A stretch of 64,000 nucleotides of DNA from Archaeoglobus veneficus SNP6 (GCF_000194625.1 NC_015320.1:790612-854611), one strand, 5' to 3'; counted from the first letter of the stretch, positions 1 to 10,750 are shown. The notes: a model not told the origin generated them from the sequence alone. Numbers and translations: made by a program.

Positions 1-575
1 TTGATAGGGAGCTCGTAAGGCTTGGTCAGAAGGTAACGGGAAAGGCTTTCGATGATAGAGCGGGTATAGCGGCGATGATAGCAGCCCTTAAGGAAACGAA
101 GAGCGACGCTACGATTTACGCAGTTGGAACTGTTCAGGAAGAGGTGGGACTAAAAGGTGCGAGAACGTCTGCTTTCGCCATAGAGCCGAGTGCTGCAATA
201 GCCCTCGACGTATGCGTTGCTACAGACTTTCCTGGTGCTGAATCAGCGCACATGGACATAAAACTTGGTAAGGGGCCGGCAATAACTGTGGCTGACGCGG
301 CAGGAAGGGGTCTCATAGCATCTAAAAAGGTACTCGACTGGCTCACAGAAAGTGCACAGAAGAGCGAAATCCCATACCAGCTCGAGGTTGCCGAAGGAGG
401 CACGACAGATGCAACTGCGATACACCTCACCAAGGCGGGCATTCCCACAGGAGTTGTAAGCATTCCCGCAAGATACATCCACACACCCGTCGAAGTTATA
501 GACATCCGGGATCTCAAAAACACTGCACTACTCGTTGCAAGGGCTCTTGAAAGAGCAGACAGGTACTTCAAGTAG
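1..575 (+). CDS. M42 family metallo-aminopeptidase, 3' part (partial)
   Basis: The reading frame is open from base 3, so the start lies outside the window. The visible part is the C-terminal ~190 residues of an M42 (tetrahedral or deblocking) aminopeptidase or endoglucanase-like peptidase, a cytoplasmic enzyme that trims N-terminal residues from peptides. Visible marks are the K-x-F-D-D-R-A-G metal-site motif at the left edge, Gln-Glu-Glu-Val-Gly-Leu with the catalytic and zinc-binding glutamates, an Asp-Phe-Pro-Gly loop, and the late Gly-Gly-Thr-Thr-Asp-Ala and Ile-His-Thr-Pro segments, the latter holding a metal-binding histidine. Substrate specificity cannot be read from the sequence. The next gene starts 106 nt downstream with its own TATA-like box. 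Confidence 0.9.
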   Translation, partial: DRELVRLGQKVTGKAFDDRAGIAAMIAALKETKSDATIYAVGTVQEEVGLKGARTSAFAIEPSAAIALDVCVATDFPGAESAHMDIKLGKGPAITVADAAGRGLIASKKVLDWLTESAQKSEIPYQLEVAEGGTTDATAIHLTKAGIPTGVVSIPARYIHTPVEVIDIRDLKNTALLVARALERADRYFK

Positions 576-648
576 AATGGTATAGGCTACTTCTTTATCT
601 TTTGTTTCAGCCCGCTGCAGCTTTCCTCAATGCTGTACAGTAAACAGT

Positions 649-658
649 AAATTTTATG
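649..658 (+). promoter_or_regulatory. TATA-like box of the solute-binding protein gene
   Basis: An A/T-rich element (aaattttatg) lies about 28 nt before the ATG at 682. Archaeal transcription starts about 25 nt after the TATA box, so the mRNA should be leaderless or nearly so. Confidence 0.45.
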
Positions 659-681
659 CCGCAGCCGGTAAAGTAACTGCC

Positions 682-1554
682 ATGGAAGAAACAACCAAGA
701 TGCCGGAGATACCACCCGAAAGAATAGACGATCTCCACAACATTGAATATGCTGACAACGCCGACCTGATACTCTTCATGGCTGGAAACCAGTTCATGGT
801 GATGGATGAGTTGATAAGGGCTTTTCAGGACGAGTACGGAGTCGAGCGCATTTTTTACGAAACTCTCCCGCCGGGTATGATGCTTAAGCAAATTCTTGCA
901 GGCGGAGCTGTTTTCAGAGATAAGATTATCACAGGCACGCCGGATGTTTACTCGTCCGTGAGCGAGGACGCGATGAAGATTTTGAGGGAGAAAGGTCTCG
1001 TTGAAGACTATTTCGTCTATCTCCACAACCGAATAGTTCTGATGGTTCCAGAAGGAAACCCTGCTGGCATCAAATCCGTGCTCGACCTTGCGAGGGATGA
1101 CGTAAGAATATCGCAGCCAAACCCGGAGAATGAGGACATTGCGAAGTACATAATCGAGATGTACCGTGAGGCTGGTGGTGAGGAACTCGTCAGGAAGATT
1201 ATGGATGAGAAGAGGGCAAAAGGGACGACAATTCTTACGCTCGTTCATCACAGAGAAACGCCAGAGAGGATCGTAAAAGGAGAGGTTGACGTTGGGCCTG
1301 TATGGGCCACTGAAGTCGTGTACGCCAGAATGCAGGGGTTGAAGGTTGATGCCGTTGAGCCGGGAGAGGACATAGACCAGAGGGATAAGGTGAACTACTA
1401 CATAGCAAAGCTCAGAAATTCTCCAAATCCCTCAAATGCCGAGAAGTTTCTCGAGTTCATCAACTCTAAAAAAGCTCAGAAAATCTACGAGAAGTACGGC
1501 TTCGTACTGCTTTGTCGAACAAACAAGCATAGAATAATACACAATAAAAATTAA
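682..1554 (+). CDS. Cytoplasmic solute-binding-protein-like protein, C-terminus altered by IS insertion
   Basis: The 290-residue product has a periplasmic-binding-protein fold of the molybdate/sulfate class (PBP-like). It has no signal peptide or lipobox, so it probably acts in the cytoplasm as a ligand sensor rather than as an ABC transporter receptor. The last 15 residues, from Leu-Leu-Cys-Arg onward, come from the inserted IS element. Removing the element and one copy of the 8-bp duplication restores an ending of Phe-Val-Pro-His-Phe-Arg and a TAA at 2522-2524. The insertion therefore replaces four native residues with fifteen. The fold is otherwise complete, so the protein may still work. 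The ligand is unknown. Confidence 0.75.
   Translation: MEETTKMPEIPPERIDDLHNIEYADNADLILFMAGNQFMVMDELIRAFQDEYGVERIFYETLPPGMMLKQILAGGAVFRDKIITGTPDVYSSVSEDAMKILREKGLVEDYFVYLHNRIVLMVPEGNPAGIKSVLDLARDDVRISQPNPENEDIAKYIIEMYREAGGEELVRKIMDEKRAKGTTILTLVHHRETPERIVKGEVDVGPVWATEVVYARMQGLKVDAVEPGEDIDQRDKVNYYIAKLRNSPNPSNAEKFLEFINSKKAQKIYEKYGFVLLCRTNKHRIIHNKN
1500..1507. repeat. Left target-site duplication of the IS element
   Basis: The 8-bp sequence cttcgtac is repeated exactly at 2503-2510 on the other side of the element. It marks a recent transposition, since both copies are still identical. Confidence 0.9.
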
Positions 1555-2502
1555 ATTCCAATAAAACCTTTAACCAACCCATGCCAAAAATAAACTGGAA
1601 AGAATACAATGAAAAGCTTGTAAAGAGAGGTGAAATTTTATTCAGTACGGAGTTTATAGAGAACTGGAAGAGAGAGCTCGATTCAATGAACGAAAGAAAG
1701 AGAGGTCATCCTTACGAGTATCCTAATTCTTTCATGCAGTTTTTAGCATCAATCCGCTACTACTGCCATCTCGACTACAGAACTCTGGAAGGATTCTGCA
1801 GAAGCTTATCAAGAATTCTCGATATACCAGCTCCAGATCATTCAACTATCCACAAGAGAGCTCCAAGGTTGGATTTCACTCCTCCAGCCGTTAACTCTGA
1901 AGAAATAGTTATAGCGGTTGATTCTTCGGGAATTAAAGTTCATAACAGGGGAGAGTGGATGAGAGAGAAATACAGGAGGAGAAGGGGATGGATAAAGATC
2001 CATTTCGCTGTTGACGTTGAAACTAAGCAGGTTGTAGCTTACGAAGTTACAGACGAGCAGGTTCACGATAACAAGGTCTTCAAGGATCTCGTAGAAAAAT
2101 CTGAAGAAAGAGCAAAGGTAAGGAGAGTTCTTGCCGATAAAGCGTATGACAGCTACGAAAACTTCGAATTTCTTCAATCAAGGGATATAGATCCTGCCAT
2201 TCCAGTAAGGAAAGGAGCTATAGACATCTTAAAGCATCCAAGAAGTGAGGAGGCAAGGAAGCAGAAAGATTTTGACGGGTGGAAGGAAGAGAAGAAATAC
2301 GGGTTGAGGTGGGCAGTTGAGACTGCTTATTCTGTCTTTAAGAGGTGTTTTGGTGAGTTCGTTTCAGCAAGGAAGCAGGATTACATGGTTAAGGAGATTG
2401 CAGCGAAGGTGTGGATATACAATTCGCTGAGGGCTGTTCTCTGCTGAAGGGGAGTTGTTGGAGTGGATGGGGAAGTTTAGTTGGGGATTATTCGACAAGG
2501 CA
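1508..2502 (+). mobile_element. IS5-like insertion sequence, 995 bp, apparently intact
   Basis: The element is bounded by imperfect inverted repeats. The left end reads tgctttgtcgaacaa and the right end, complemented, reads tgccttgtcgaataa (13 of 15 match). Exact 8-bp direct repeats flank it. It carries one full-length DDE transposase. An 8-bp duplication is, within the IS5 family, like that of the ISH1 group; the exact subgroup needs a database comparison. It interrupts the 3' end of the gene at 682. Confidence 0.9.
1581..2447 (+). CDS. IS5-family DDE transposase
   Basis: This 288-residue protein catalyses cut-and-paste movement of the surrounding element. The DDE triad is visible. The first Asp is in Val-Asp-Ser-Ser-Gly (about residue 114), the second in Leu-Ala-Asp-Lys-Ala-Tyr-Asp (about 187), and the Glu in Val-Glu-Thr-Ala-Tyr (about 252), followed by a basic Phe-Lys-Arg-Cys-Phe-Gly segment. 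The N-terminal ~90 residues look like the IS5 DUF772-type DNA-binding region. The frame is uninterrupted and the ATG lies 73 bp from the left end. The element therefore looks competent. Confidence 0.9.
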   Translation: MPKINWKEYNEKLVKRGEILFSTEFIENWKRELDSMNERKRGHPYEYPNSFMQFLASIRYYCHLDYRTLEGFCRSLSRILDIPAPDHSTIHKRAPRLDFTPPAVNSEEIVIAVDSSGIKVHNRGEWMREKYRRRRGWIKIHFAVDVETKQVVAYEVTDEQVHDNKVFKDLVEKSEERAKVRRVLADKAYDSYENFEFLQSRDIDPAIPVRKGAIDILKHPRSEEARKQKDFDGWKEEKKYGLRWAVETAYSVFKRCFGEFVSARKQDYMVKEIAAKVWIYNSLRAVLC

Positions 2503-2510
2503 CTTCGTAC
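2503..2510. repeat. Right target-site duplication of the IS element
   Basis: Second copy of cttcgtac. The bases that follow (cgcactttaggtaa) are the displaced 3' end of the solute-binding-protein gene. Confidence 0.9.
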
Positions 2511-2550
2511 CGCACTTTAGGTAAGGTTTGTCTAAACAAAAATAGTTGAA

Positions 2551-4147
<1,597 letters not shown>

Positions 4148-4148
<1 letters not shown>

Positions 4149-4639
4149 CACACAACCTCCTTCTTAACCTCAGATTTTTCAGCCATTGCAGCAAGCCTCG
4201 CCTCGTACTCCTCAACCCTCTTCTTCGCGATCTCCGCGACCCTCTTTATTATTTTCGTTGAGCTGCAGAACTCACACTCTTCCTTGGCTGCAATTCTGAC
4301 AACTTTCGTATTAAGCCCTCTCTTTCTGAGCTCTTCCTCAAGCCACTTTTCGTTGAAGTGCTGGTCGTAGCCAAGGGCGATGATATCCGGTTTGAGCTCC
4401 ATAATTGGTTTGAACATGTCTTCCTCATCGCCCAAAATGGCTTTATCTACGTACTTTATACCTTCCACTACCCTTCTGCGCTGTTCCTCTGGAATTATTG
4501 GCTTTGGTTTGTGCCTGACGTTCTTCTCTCTTGCAACTATGACTATCAGTTCATCCCCGAGCTTTTTTGCTTCCTTGAGGAACCTGATGTGCCCGGGATG
4601 GATGATGTCAAAGGTTCCGGTAGCGATGACCCTCACCAT
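4148..4639 (-). CDS. ribL: FAD synthetase, archaeal RibL
   Basis: A 163-residue nucleotidyltransferase of the cytidylyltransferase-like superfamily that adenylates FMN to FAD in the cytoplasm. It has no riboflavin kinase domain, as expected for archaeal RibL. The Gly-Thr-Phe-Asp-Ile-Ile-His-Pro-Gly-His motif is at residues ~8-17. The late motif Ser-Ser-Thr-Lys-Ile-Ile resembles the ISSTxxI signature, and two nearby cysteines (Glu-Cys-Glu-Phe-Cys) match a feature reported for this family. It heads the ribL-aminotransferase-ribC group, and its stop overlaps the next start. Confidence 0.93.
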
Positions 4640-4663
4640 AAACCCATGCGAGAAACTTCGGCA

Positions 4664-5050
4664 TTAAAACCTTTCTTCTGAGCTTCCTTCAACAACTTCA
4701 ATTTCTGTGGGCTGTCCGCTCCTGTCGTAGCACTTCCAGTCGTCTTCGCCATAGGGATAGGCGACAATTATGTGTACTTTTCCAAACCTCGCGAACATCT
4801 GGAGGTCTTCCTGCGAAGGTGTCGCGTTGGGTGAGGGGTGGCTGTGGATAGTACCGAGCACACGCATGCCGATGGGTAGCATGTCCATGTGTATAATTGC
4901 GCTGACGCTACCCGACTGGAAGGGGAGAAAGACAAGTTCGTTTATTAACTCGCCCTTTCCGCCAAGCAGCGCCACGAACTCGTGAGGGTGCATGTCTTTC
5001 GCAGCTTCGAGGGCCATTTTGAGGACTCCTCGCAGTATCTTAAACGTCAT
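4664..5050 (-). CDS. JAMM/MPN+ zinc metallopeptidase (AfJAMM ortholog)
   Basis: A 128-residue stand-alone JAMM domain, closely resembling the A. fulgidus AfJAMM protein whose structure defined the family. The zinc ligands are visible: Glu24, then His69-Ser-His71-Pro with Asp82 in the HxHPSPxxxPSxxD motif. JAMM enzymes cleave isopeptide or peptide bonds next to ubiquitin-like modifiers. In archaea the expected substrates are SAMP (small archaeal modifier) conjugates or precursors of sulfur carriers. No SAMP gene is seen in this window. It lies 25 nt upstream of ribL and may be in the same transcript. Confidence 0.93.
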   Translation of the reverse strand: MTFKILRGVLKMALEAAKDMHPHEFVALLGGKGELINELVFLPFQSGSVSAIIHMDMLPIGMRVLGTIHSHPSPNATPSQEDLQMFARFGKVHIIVAYPYGEDDWKCYDRSGQPTEIEVVEGSSEERF

Positions 5051-5150
5051 GGGGATGCATGGACCGTGGAGATATTTAAGCGTAGTCTATTGTGGCAGTT
5101 TCAGTGTGGAGGAGAACAGAAAACAACTTGGAAAAGAAAAGAATAAAAAA

Positions 5151-6101
5151 TCAGGCAAACGCCTTCTCAAGCGGTGGAACAACCTGCTTCTTCCTCGACA
5201 TTACTCCATCAAGCCACACTGACCTGCCCTCGAGCTTCTTGCCGAAAGCCTTCTCGACTATGCTCGGATCGTCTGTCACAACGAGGAGTTCTGTTCCCTC
5301 CTTCATGATGTCTGTCAGCATCAGGAAGATGCTGTGGTAGCCACCCTCCTCCTTGACTTTCTTCATCTCTTCATAGAGAGCATCCTTCACGTCAGCGAGC
5401 AGATCAAGGCTGACGACTTCGATCTGTCCAACACCAACCTTGTTGCCGGACATGTCGAAGTCCTTATAGTCTCTGAAGAGCAGGTCTCTTGGCGACTTTC
5501 CGGAAACGTCCGACTTCGCCTTGAACATCTCCATTGCGAAGGCCATCATGTCGTCGATGCCGGCTATCTTTGCCAAATCTTCTGCAGCCTGCTTGTCCTT
5601 CTCCGTAGTTGTTACGGACTTGAAAGCTACTGTGTCACTCAGAATGGCTGCAAGCATGATCCCCGCAATGTTCTGTGGGATCTCAATCTCGCAGTACTCG
5701 AACAGCTTCTTTATAATCGATGCAGTACAGCCTGTCGGCATGTTTATGAACGTTATCGGGTTAGGCGTTGTTATGTCTCCAATCTTATGGTGGTCGATAA
5801 TCGCTATGATCTCGGCCTTCTCGATGTTGTCCAAGCTCTGAGCTTTTTCGCTGTGGTCAACAAGGATGACCTTCTTACCCTCACCATCTGTCACGAGTTC
5901 GGGGGCATCAAAGCCAAACTTTTGTAAGACGAACTCCGTTTCGGGGTTCAAATCTCCTTGCCTCGCTGGAACAGCCTCTTCAGTCACGCCCTTTATTTTT
6001 CCGGCCTCAACCATCTTGTTCCTGAGGTACGCGTAGGCTATGGCAGAACAGATCGAATCCGTGTCGGGGTTCTTGTGTCCCACAACGTATATCGGGCTCA
6101 T
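5151..6101 (-). CDS. ppaC: Manganese-dependent inorganic pyrophosphatase (family II)
   Basis: A 316-residue DHH-superfamily pyrophosphatase that splits pyrophosphate to phosphate and so pulls biosynthetic reactions forward. The metal ligands are visible: His-Lys-Asn-Pro-Asp-Thr-Asp-Ser near residues 9-16, Val-Asp-His-Ser near 81-84, and Ile-Asp-His-His-Lys-Ile-Gly-Asp near 102-109. The C-terminal DHHA2 domain ends with Ser-Arg-Lys-Lys-Gln, the substrate-binding signature. No regulatory CBS insert is present. A TATA-like ggttaataact lies upstream on the minus strand. Confidence 0.95.
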   Translation of the reverse strand: MSPIYVVGHKNPDTDSICSAIAYAYLRNKMVEAGKIKGVTEEAVPARQGDLNPETEFVLQKFGFDAPELVTDGEGKKVILVDHSEKAQSLDNIEKAEIIAIIDHHKIGDITTPNPITFINMPTGCTASIIKKLFEYCEIEIPQNIAGIMLAAILSDTVAFKSVTTTEKDKQAAEDLAKIAGIDDMMAFAMEMFKAKSDVSGKSPRDLLFRDYKDFDMSGNKVGVGQIEVVSLDLLADVKDALYEEMKKVKEEGGYHSIFLMLTDIMKEGTELLVVTDDPSIVEKAFGKKLEGRSVWLDGVMSRKKQVVPPLEKAFA

Positions 6102-6211
6102 GTTTCGCTGCTAAACTCGATAGTTATTAACCTTTTCTTTTTTATCCAATTGGAATGGATAATTATTTTTCACCACAAATCGAATAGTGATTTTTAATTA
6201 ATAAGAATGGG

Positions 6212-6892
6212 TTACGATTTATCAGCAAGCACTTTCCACACTGCGAGAACTCCGCTACCAAGCCTGCTTACCCTCACGAGCTCGAGGGGAACGGGTGGTT
6301 TAAATGACGGGCCGTCGGCAATGCATGGACCGTTACCGATAATCATACCTCCGTAATAGACCATAATCTCATCAACGAGTCCTTCAGCGATTAAACTGTG
6401 GTTGAGCCTCGCACCCCCCTCTACCATAACTCTCCTGACGCCTATGCTGTATAGGTACTCCATGAGTGCCCTCAAATCGACTTTCTCCTGGCCAGCAACA
6501 AACACGCTCGCTTTTTCTCTTAGTGCCGCAACCCTTTCTTCGTCTGCAAGATCCGAAACTGCCACAAGTGTTTCTGCCTCTCCATCGAGAACTCTCGCGT
6601 TTAGAGGTGTCCTTGCCCTGCTGTCTACGACAACACGCAGGGGGTTCGGAGTTCTGCCGTTTTTAACTCTCTCCTCCCTCAAAGCCTGGCTCTTTACGGT
6701 AAGGCGAGGGTCGTCAGATAGAACAGTCCCAATTCCAACCACAATGGCGTCGCTCTCAGCTCTCAGTCTATCAACTCTCTGCATGTCCTCCTCGCAGGAT
6801 ATTCTTATCTGCCTCCTGCTTTCGTCACTTATCCTGCCATCAGCACTTGCTGCAACATTGATGAAGACGTGAGGCCTCATGATTGAGTTCAT
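6212..6892 (-). CDS. arfC: 2,5-diamino-6-(ribosylamino)-pyrimidinone 5'-phosphate reductase
   Basis: A 226-residue RibD C-terminal-like reductase. In archaea it reduces the ribosyl side chain of the diaminopyrimidinone phosphate to ribityl with NAD(P)H, an early riboflavin step before deamination. Visible motifs are Ala-Ala-Ser-Ala-Asp-Gly-Arg-Ile near residue 14, Gly-Ile-Gly-Thr-Val-Leu-Ser-Asp-Asp-Pro-Arg-Leu-Thr-Val, and Val-Glu-Gly-Gly-Ala-Arg-Leu. Two in-frame ATGs (6892 and 6880) are possible starts and neither has a clear ribosome site. It follows the CinA-like gene by two bases, so the two are co-transcribed. It joins ribC and ribL to make this a flavin-rich region. Confidence 0.9.
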   Translation of the reverse strand: MNSIMRPHVFINVAASADGRISDESRRQIRISCEEDMQRVDRLRAESDAIVVGIGTVLSDDPRLTVKSQALREERVKNGRTPNPLRVVVDSRARTPLNARVLDGEAETLVAVSDLADEERVAALREKASVFVAGQEKVDLRALMEYLYSIGVRRVMVEGGARLNHSLIAEGLVDEIMVYYGGMIIGNGPCIADGPSFKPPVPLELVRVSRLGSGVLAVWKVLADKS

Positions 6893-6894
6893 AA

Positions 6895-7581
6895 CTAAAC
6901 GAGTCCTGCAAGCTCCATAAACCTTTGCTTTGCGGAAATAACTCTCTTCCTATCCTTTCCAGAAAACTTCACGACGATATATCCTGGTTTGGGGTAAGAA
7001 CCTACGCTAACGTCGGGATACTCCGAAACAACGATTTGTAGCTTGTCAGCTATCCTGTCTTCGAAGCCTTCGACTTTGACTTGCTCTTCGTGGTAATCAC
7101 TAACACCGAAGCGAGATATGAGTTTTTCAAATATGTTTTCCATTTCTCTCGGCACTCCGGGCATTACGGCAACGTTCTCAACTATGAAGCCTGGGGCTGC
7201 TCCAACATCGTTTTTAATAACCTCGCTTCCCTCTGGTAGCGTTGCCATCTTTCTGATGGCCCCCTCGTTTCCCACTCTCCCCTTCATGCTTTCGACTGCA
7301 TCCTTGTTTAACACGAGTTTCCTTCCAAGGGCTTTTGCAACACCCTCAGCAGTAACGTCATCGTGCGTCACGCCCAGACCGCCGGTTACGAGAACAAAGT
7401 CTGCCATGTCTCTCGCTCTGCTAATCTCCATGGCTATTTCCTCAACGTCATCTGGCACAACTATGATCCGTTTTACTCTGTGACCGCTATGTGTTAGTCT
7501 TTTTGCCATATATGTTGCATTTGTGTTCTGAGTGTCCCCGCAGAGAAGCTCGTTACCCACGCTGATGATTATGAAGTCCAT
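6895..7581 (-). CDS. CinA-like molybdopterin-binding-domain protein (NMN-amidase-related)
   Basis: A 228-residue protein of the competence/damage-inducible CinA N-terminal family (MoCF-binding fold, COG1058). The family signature Ser-Val-Gly-Asn-Glu-Leu-Leu-Cys-Gly-Asp-Thr-Gln-Asn-Thr-Asn begins at residue 7, and Thr-Gly-Gly-Leu-Gly-Val-Thr-His-Asp-Asp and Met-Pro-Gly-Val-Pro-Arg-Glu-Met follow. It lacks the C-terminal deamidase domain of bacterial CinA. Such COG1058 domains have been linked to ADP-ribose pyrophosphatase activity in bacteria. Whether this one does the same is not shown by the sequence. Confidence 0.85.
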   Translation of the reverse strand: MDFIIISVGNELLCGDTQNTNATYMAKRLTHSGHRVKRIIVVPDDVEEIAMEISRARDMADFVLVTGGLGVTHDDVTAEGVAKALGRKLVLNKDAVESMKGRVGNEGAIRKMATLPEGSEVIKNDVGAAPGFIVENVAVMPGVPREMENIFEKLISRFGVSDYHEEQVKVEGFEDRIADKLQIVVSEYPDVSVGSYPKPGYIVVKFSGKDRKRVISAKQRFMELAGLV

Positions 7582-7650
7582 GCCCCTTCTTGGATGGGAA
7601 AAAGAAAAGGTTTACTGTTTATAGGCATAAAGAGAGAAGTGTCAGCTGAA

Positions 7651-7660
7651 ACTTTATAAT
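7651..7660 (+). promoter_or_regulatory. TATA box of azlCD
   Basis: actttataat is centred about 27 nt before the ATG at 7683. This supports 7683 as both the transcription and translation start, and argues against the ATG at 7668. Confidence 0.6.
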
Positions 7661-7682
7661 TCCAGCAATGCCATGCCACCCA

Positions 7683-8375
7683 ATGAATCCGGAAACCAAA
7701 ACCAGCTCTACGTGGGCCAGTACAAGCCTCAAAGATGCGTTTCCAATCATCGTCGGATACTTTTCGATATCAGTAGCCTTCGGCGTTCTCGCCCAGAACT
7801 ACATGGGGTGGTATGCAGTTTTGATGTCTGCCCTCGTCTTCGCTGGAGCGAGTCAGTTTATCGCTCTGCAAATGCTGATTCATAAAAGTGCCATGCCACT
7901 CATCGTTCTTACGACGTTCCTTGTAAATCTCAGGCACATTCTGATGAGTAGCTACATAGCCACTCTTTACGGTAAAATAAAAGCCAGCACTCTTAAGAAG
8001 GCCATTGTATCTTTCGGAATTACTGACGAAACTTTTGCAATAGCGTCGAGAAGGCTGAGAGAGTTACCGGATGCAAATTACCATCTCAGCTTGAACTTCC
8101 TGTGCTATGCTTCATGGGTTAGCGGTACTGCTGTTGGTTTGCTCTTTGGAAATATGATTCCGTCTGCAGTTGTGGATGTACTGCCCTTCGCCCTGACGGC
8201 TCTCTTCATAACACTCCTCGTCCTGAGCGTGAGGACGCGCGTGGATGTGTTTGTGGCAGCGTTCGCTGGTGTTGTTTCAACGCTGCTTAGCTTTCTACCA
8301 GTGGGCTGGAACGTGATGCTTGCAGCAATTCTTGCATGCGTTTTAGGGGGTGTGCTTGAGAAATGGACGAGATAG
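7683..8375 (+). CDS. azlC: AzlC-type branched-chain amino acid exporter, large subunit
   Basis: An integral membrane protein of about 230 residues of the AzlC/YgaZ family, which with AzlD exports branched-chain amino acids or analogues. Family motifs near the N-terminus are visible: Phe-Gly-Val-Leu-Ala, Ala-Gly-Ala-Ser-Gln-Phe-Ile-Ala, and Asn-Leu-Arg-His-Ile-Leu-Met-Ser. Several hydrophobic segments follow, ending in Cys-Val-Leu-Gly-Gly. An ATG at 7668 would add five residues, but the TATA spacing favours 7683 and a leaderless mRNA. It overlaps azlD by 13 nt, so translation is probably coupled. Confidence 0.88.
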   Translation: MNPETKTSSTWASTSLKDAFPIIVGYFSISVAFGVLAQNYMGWYAVLMSALVFAGASQFIALQMLIHKSAMPLIVLTTFLVNLRHILMSSYIATLYGKIKASTLKKAIVSFGITDETFAIASRRLRELPDANYHLSLNFLCYASWVSGTAVGLLFGNMIPSAVVDVLPFALTALFITLLVLSVRTRVDVFVAAFAGVVSTLLSFLPVGWNVMLAAILACVLGGVLEKWTR

Positions 8376-8662
8376 TTCTCCTGATAGTTGGGATGACTGC
8401 TGTAACATATATCCCGAGATTGCTACCCATGCTCGCCTCTGGACGTTTTGAATCTCTCAACTTCCTGAAATACTTGCCGGTGGCGATATTTGCGGCCCTC
8501 GTATTTCCCGACTTGCTTATCGTCGATACTCACCTTGCTTTGAGTGGAAAGACTCTTGCCGGGCTCGTAGCATTTCTTATCGCACTGAAAACGAGGAACG
8601 TAATAGCGACGATGGTTGCTGGAGTGGTGGTACTTTATCTGAGCGAATTTGGAGGAGTTTGA
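8363..8662 (+). CDS. azlD: AzlD-type branched-chain amino acid exporter, small subunit
   Basis: A 99-residue membrane protein with three or four hydrophobic segments, typical of AzlD/YgaH. The signature Val-Thr-Tyr-Ile-Pro-Arg-Leu-Leu-Pro is near residue 14, and Phe-Leu-Lys-Tyr-Leu-Pro-Val-Ala-Ile-Phe-Ala-Ala-Leu-Val-Phe-Pro follows. It forms the exporter with AzlC, encoded just upstream with overlapping ends. Confidence 0.88.
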   Translation: MDEIVLLIVGMTAVTYIPRLLPMLASGRFESLNFLKYLPVAIFAALVFPDLLIVDTHLALSGKTLAGLVAFLIALKTRNVIATMVAGVVVLYLSEFGGV

Positions 8663-8687
8663 TTGGGATATGCTGTCACCCAAAATC

Positions 8688-8849
8688 TTTATTAACTCAT
8701 GCTGTATGGGTCTGATTCGCTGCAGCACTGGGGGTGGGCTGCAGCACAAAGCTTAAATATCCAGCTAAAACGTGCAAAATACACAGCACGGCGAGATAAG
8801 ATGTGAAGGGGGTTTAAATACCCCCTGACAAGCCAAAAGGCTTATAAAT
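8688..8849 (+). promoter_or_regulatory. Tandem TATA boxes upstream of the rRNA operon
   Basis: Three good TATA-like elements precede the rRNA genes: cttaaatat at 8752-8760, tttaaata at 8813-8820 and cttataaat at 8841-8849. A weaker ctttattaa lies at 8688-8696. The last would start transcription near 8872, about 180 nt before 16S. A 10-bp direct repeat (gctgcagcac) occurs at 8719-8728 and 8738-8747, just before the first strong box. Tandem promoters are known for several archaeal rRNA operons; which are active here is inference. Confidence 0.6.
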
Positions 8850-8885
8850 CACAAAGACACAATAACAAGTTACACTGAAACGCAA

Positions 8886-9049
8886 GCCGCGGGTCCGGCA
8901 AGGACCCCGAGAGGGCGCAAGCCCGAGATGAGGGGTAAGGTTCCCACCCGCGGCATAACCGTGAAGACGTGTCGCAAGACACGTCTGAGATGGGCTTGCC
9001 GACAGGGCAAATCCAGTGGGCGAGGGACGTATTCACCATCCCCCCGCCA
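8886..9049 (+). other. 16S leader with 5' strand of the bulge-helix-bulge processing stem
   Basis: The leader folds into several hairpins. Gccgcggg (8886-8893) can pair with cccgcggc (8947-8954) around smaller stems, gggc-gcaa-gccc is at 8914-8925, and a perfect 8-bp stem with a GCAA loop is at 8966-8985. The 5' processing strand follows. Bases 8990-9004 pair with 10579-10593 (15 bp, perfect) and 9012-9023 pair with 10560-10571 (12 bp, perfect). Between them lie gggc (9005-9008) plus an AAA bulge (9009-9011). Confidence 0.85.
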
Positions 9050-10541
<1,492 letters not shown>

Positions 10542-10555
10542 ATCGGAGCATCCAG

Positions 10556-10593
10556 CCCTTCGCCCACTGGAGTCTAAATGTCGGCAAGCCCAT
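10556..10593 (+). other. 16S trailer: 3' strand of the bulge-helix-bulge processing stem
   Basis: Bases 10560-10571 and 10579-10593 pair with the 16S leader. Between them lie gtct (10572-10575) and an AAA bulge (10576-10578). gtct pairs with leader gggc as the 4-bp central helix (two G-U pairs), giving the canonical 3-4-3 motif cut by the archaeal splicing endonuclease. The stem ends exactly at the first base of tRNA-Ala. Confidence 0.88.
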
Positions 10594-10666
10594 GGGCTCG
10601 TAGCTCAGCTGGCAGAGCGCCGCCTTTGCGAGGCGGAGGCCTCGGGTTCAAATCCCGACGAGTCCA
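10594..10666 (+). tRNA. tRNA-Ala (anticodon TGC)
   Basis: Located in the 16S-23S spacer, as in many euryarchaea. The acceptor strands gggctcg and cgagtcc pair (one G-U) and the discriminator is A. The anticodon stem ccgcc/ggcgg encloses loop tttgcga with anticodon TGC. The T arm tcggg-ttcaaat-cccga is standard. CCA is not encoded (attt follows). Its 5' base directly follows the 16S processing stem, so maturation at the two sites may be linked. Confidence 0.97.
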
Positions 10667-10750
10667 TTTACTTAATCTGTCTATCATATCAACCGGTGCA
10701 CCCGGCGACGAGGAGTCGTCGGGGAAGGGTTGATGCCCTCGTGGCATGTG

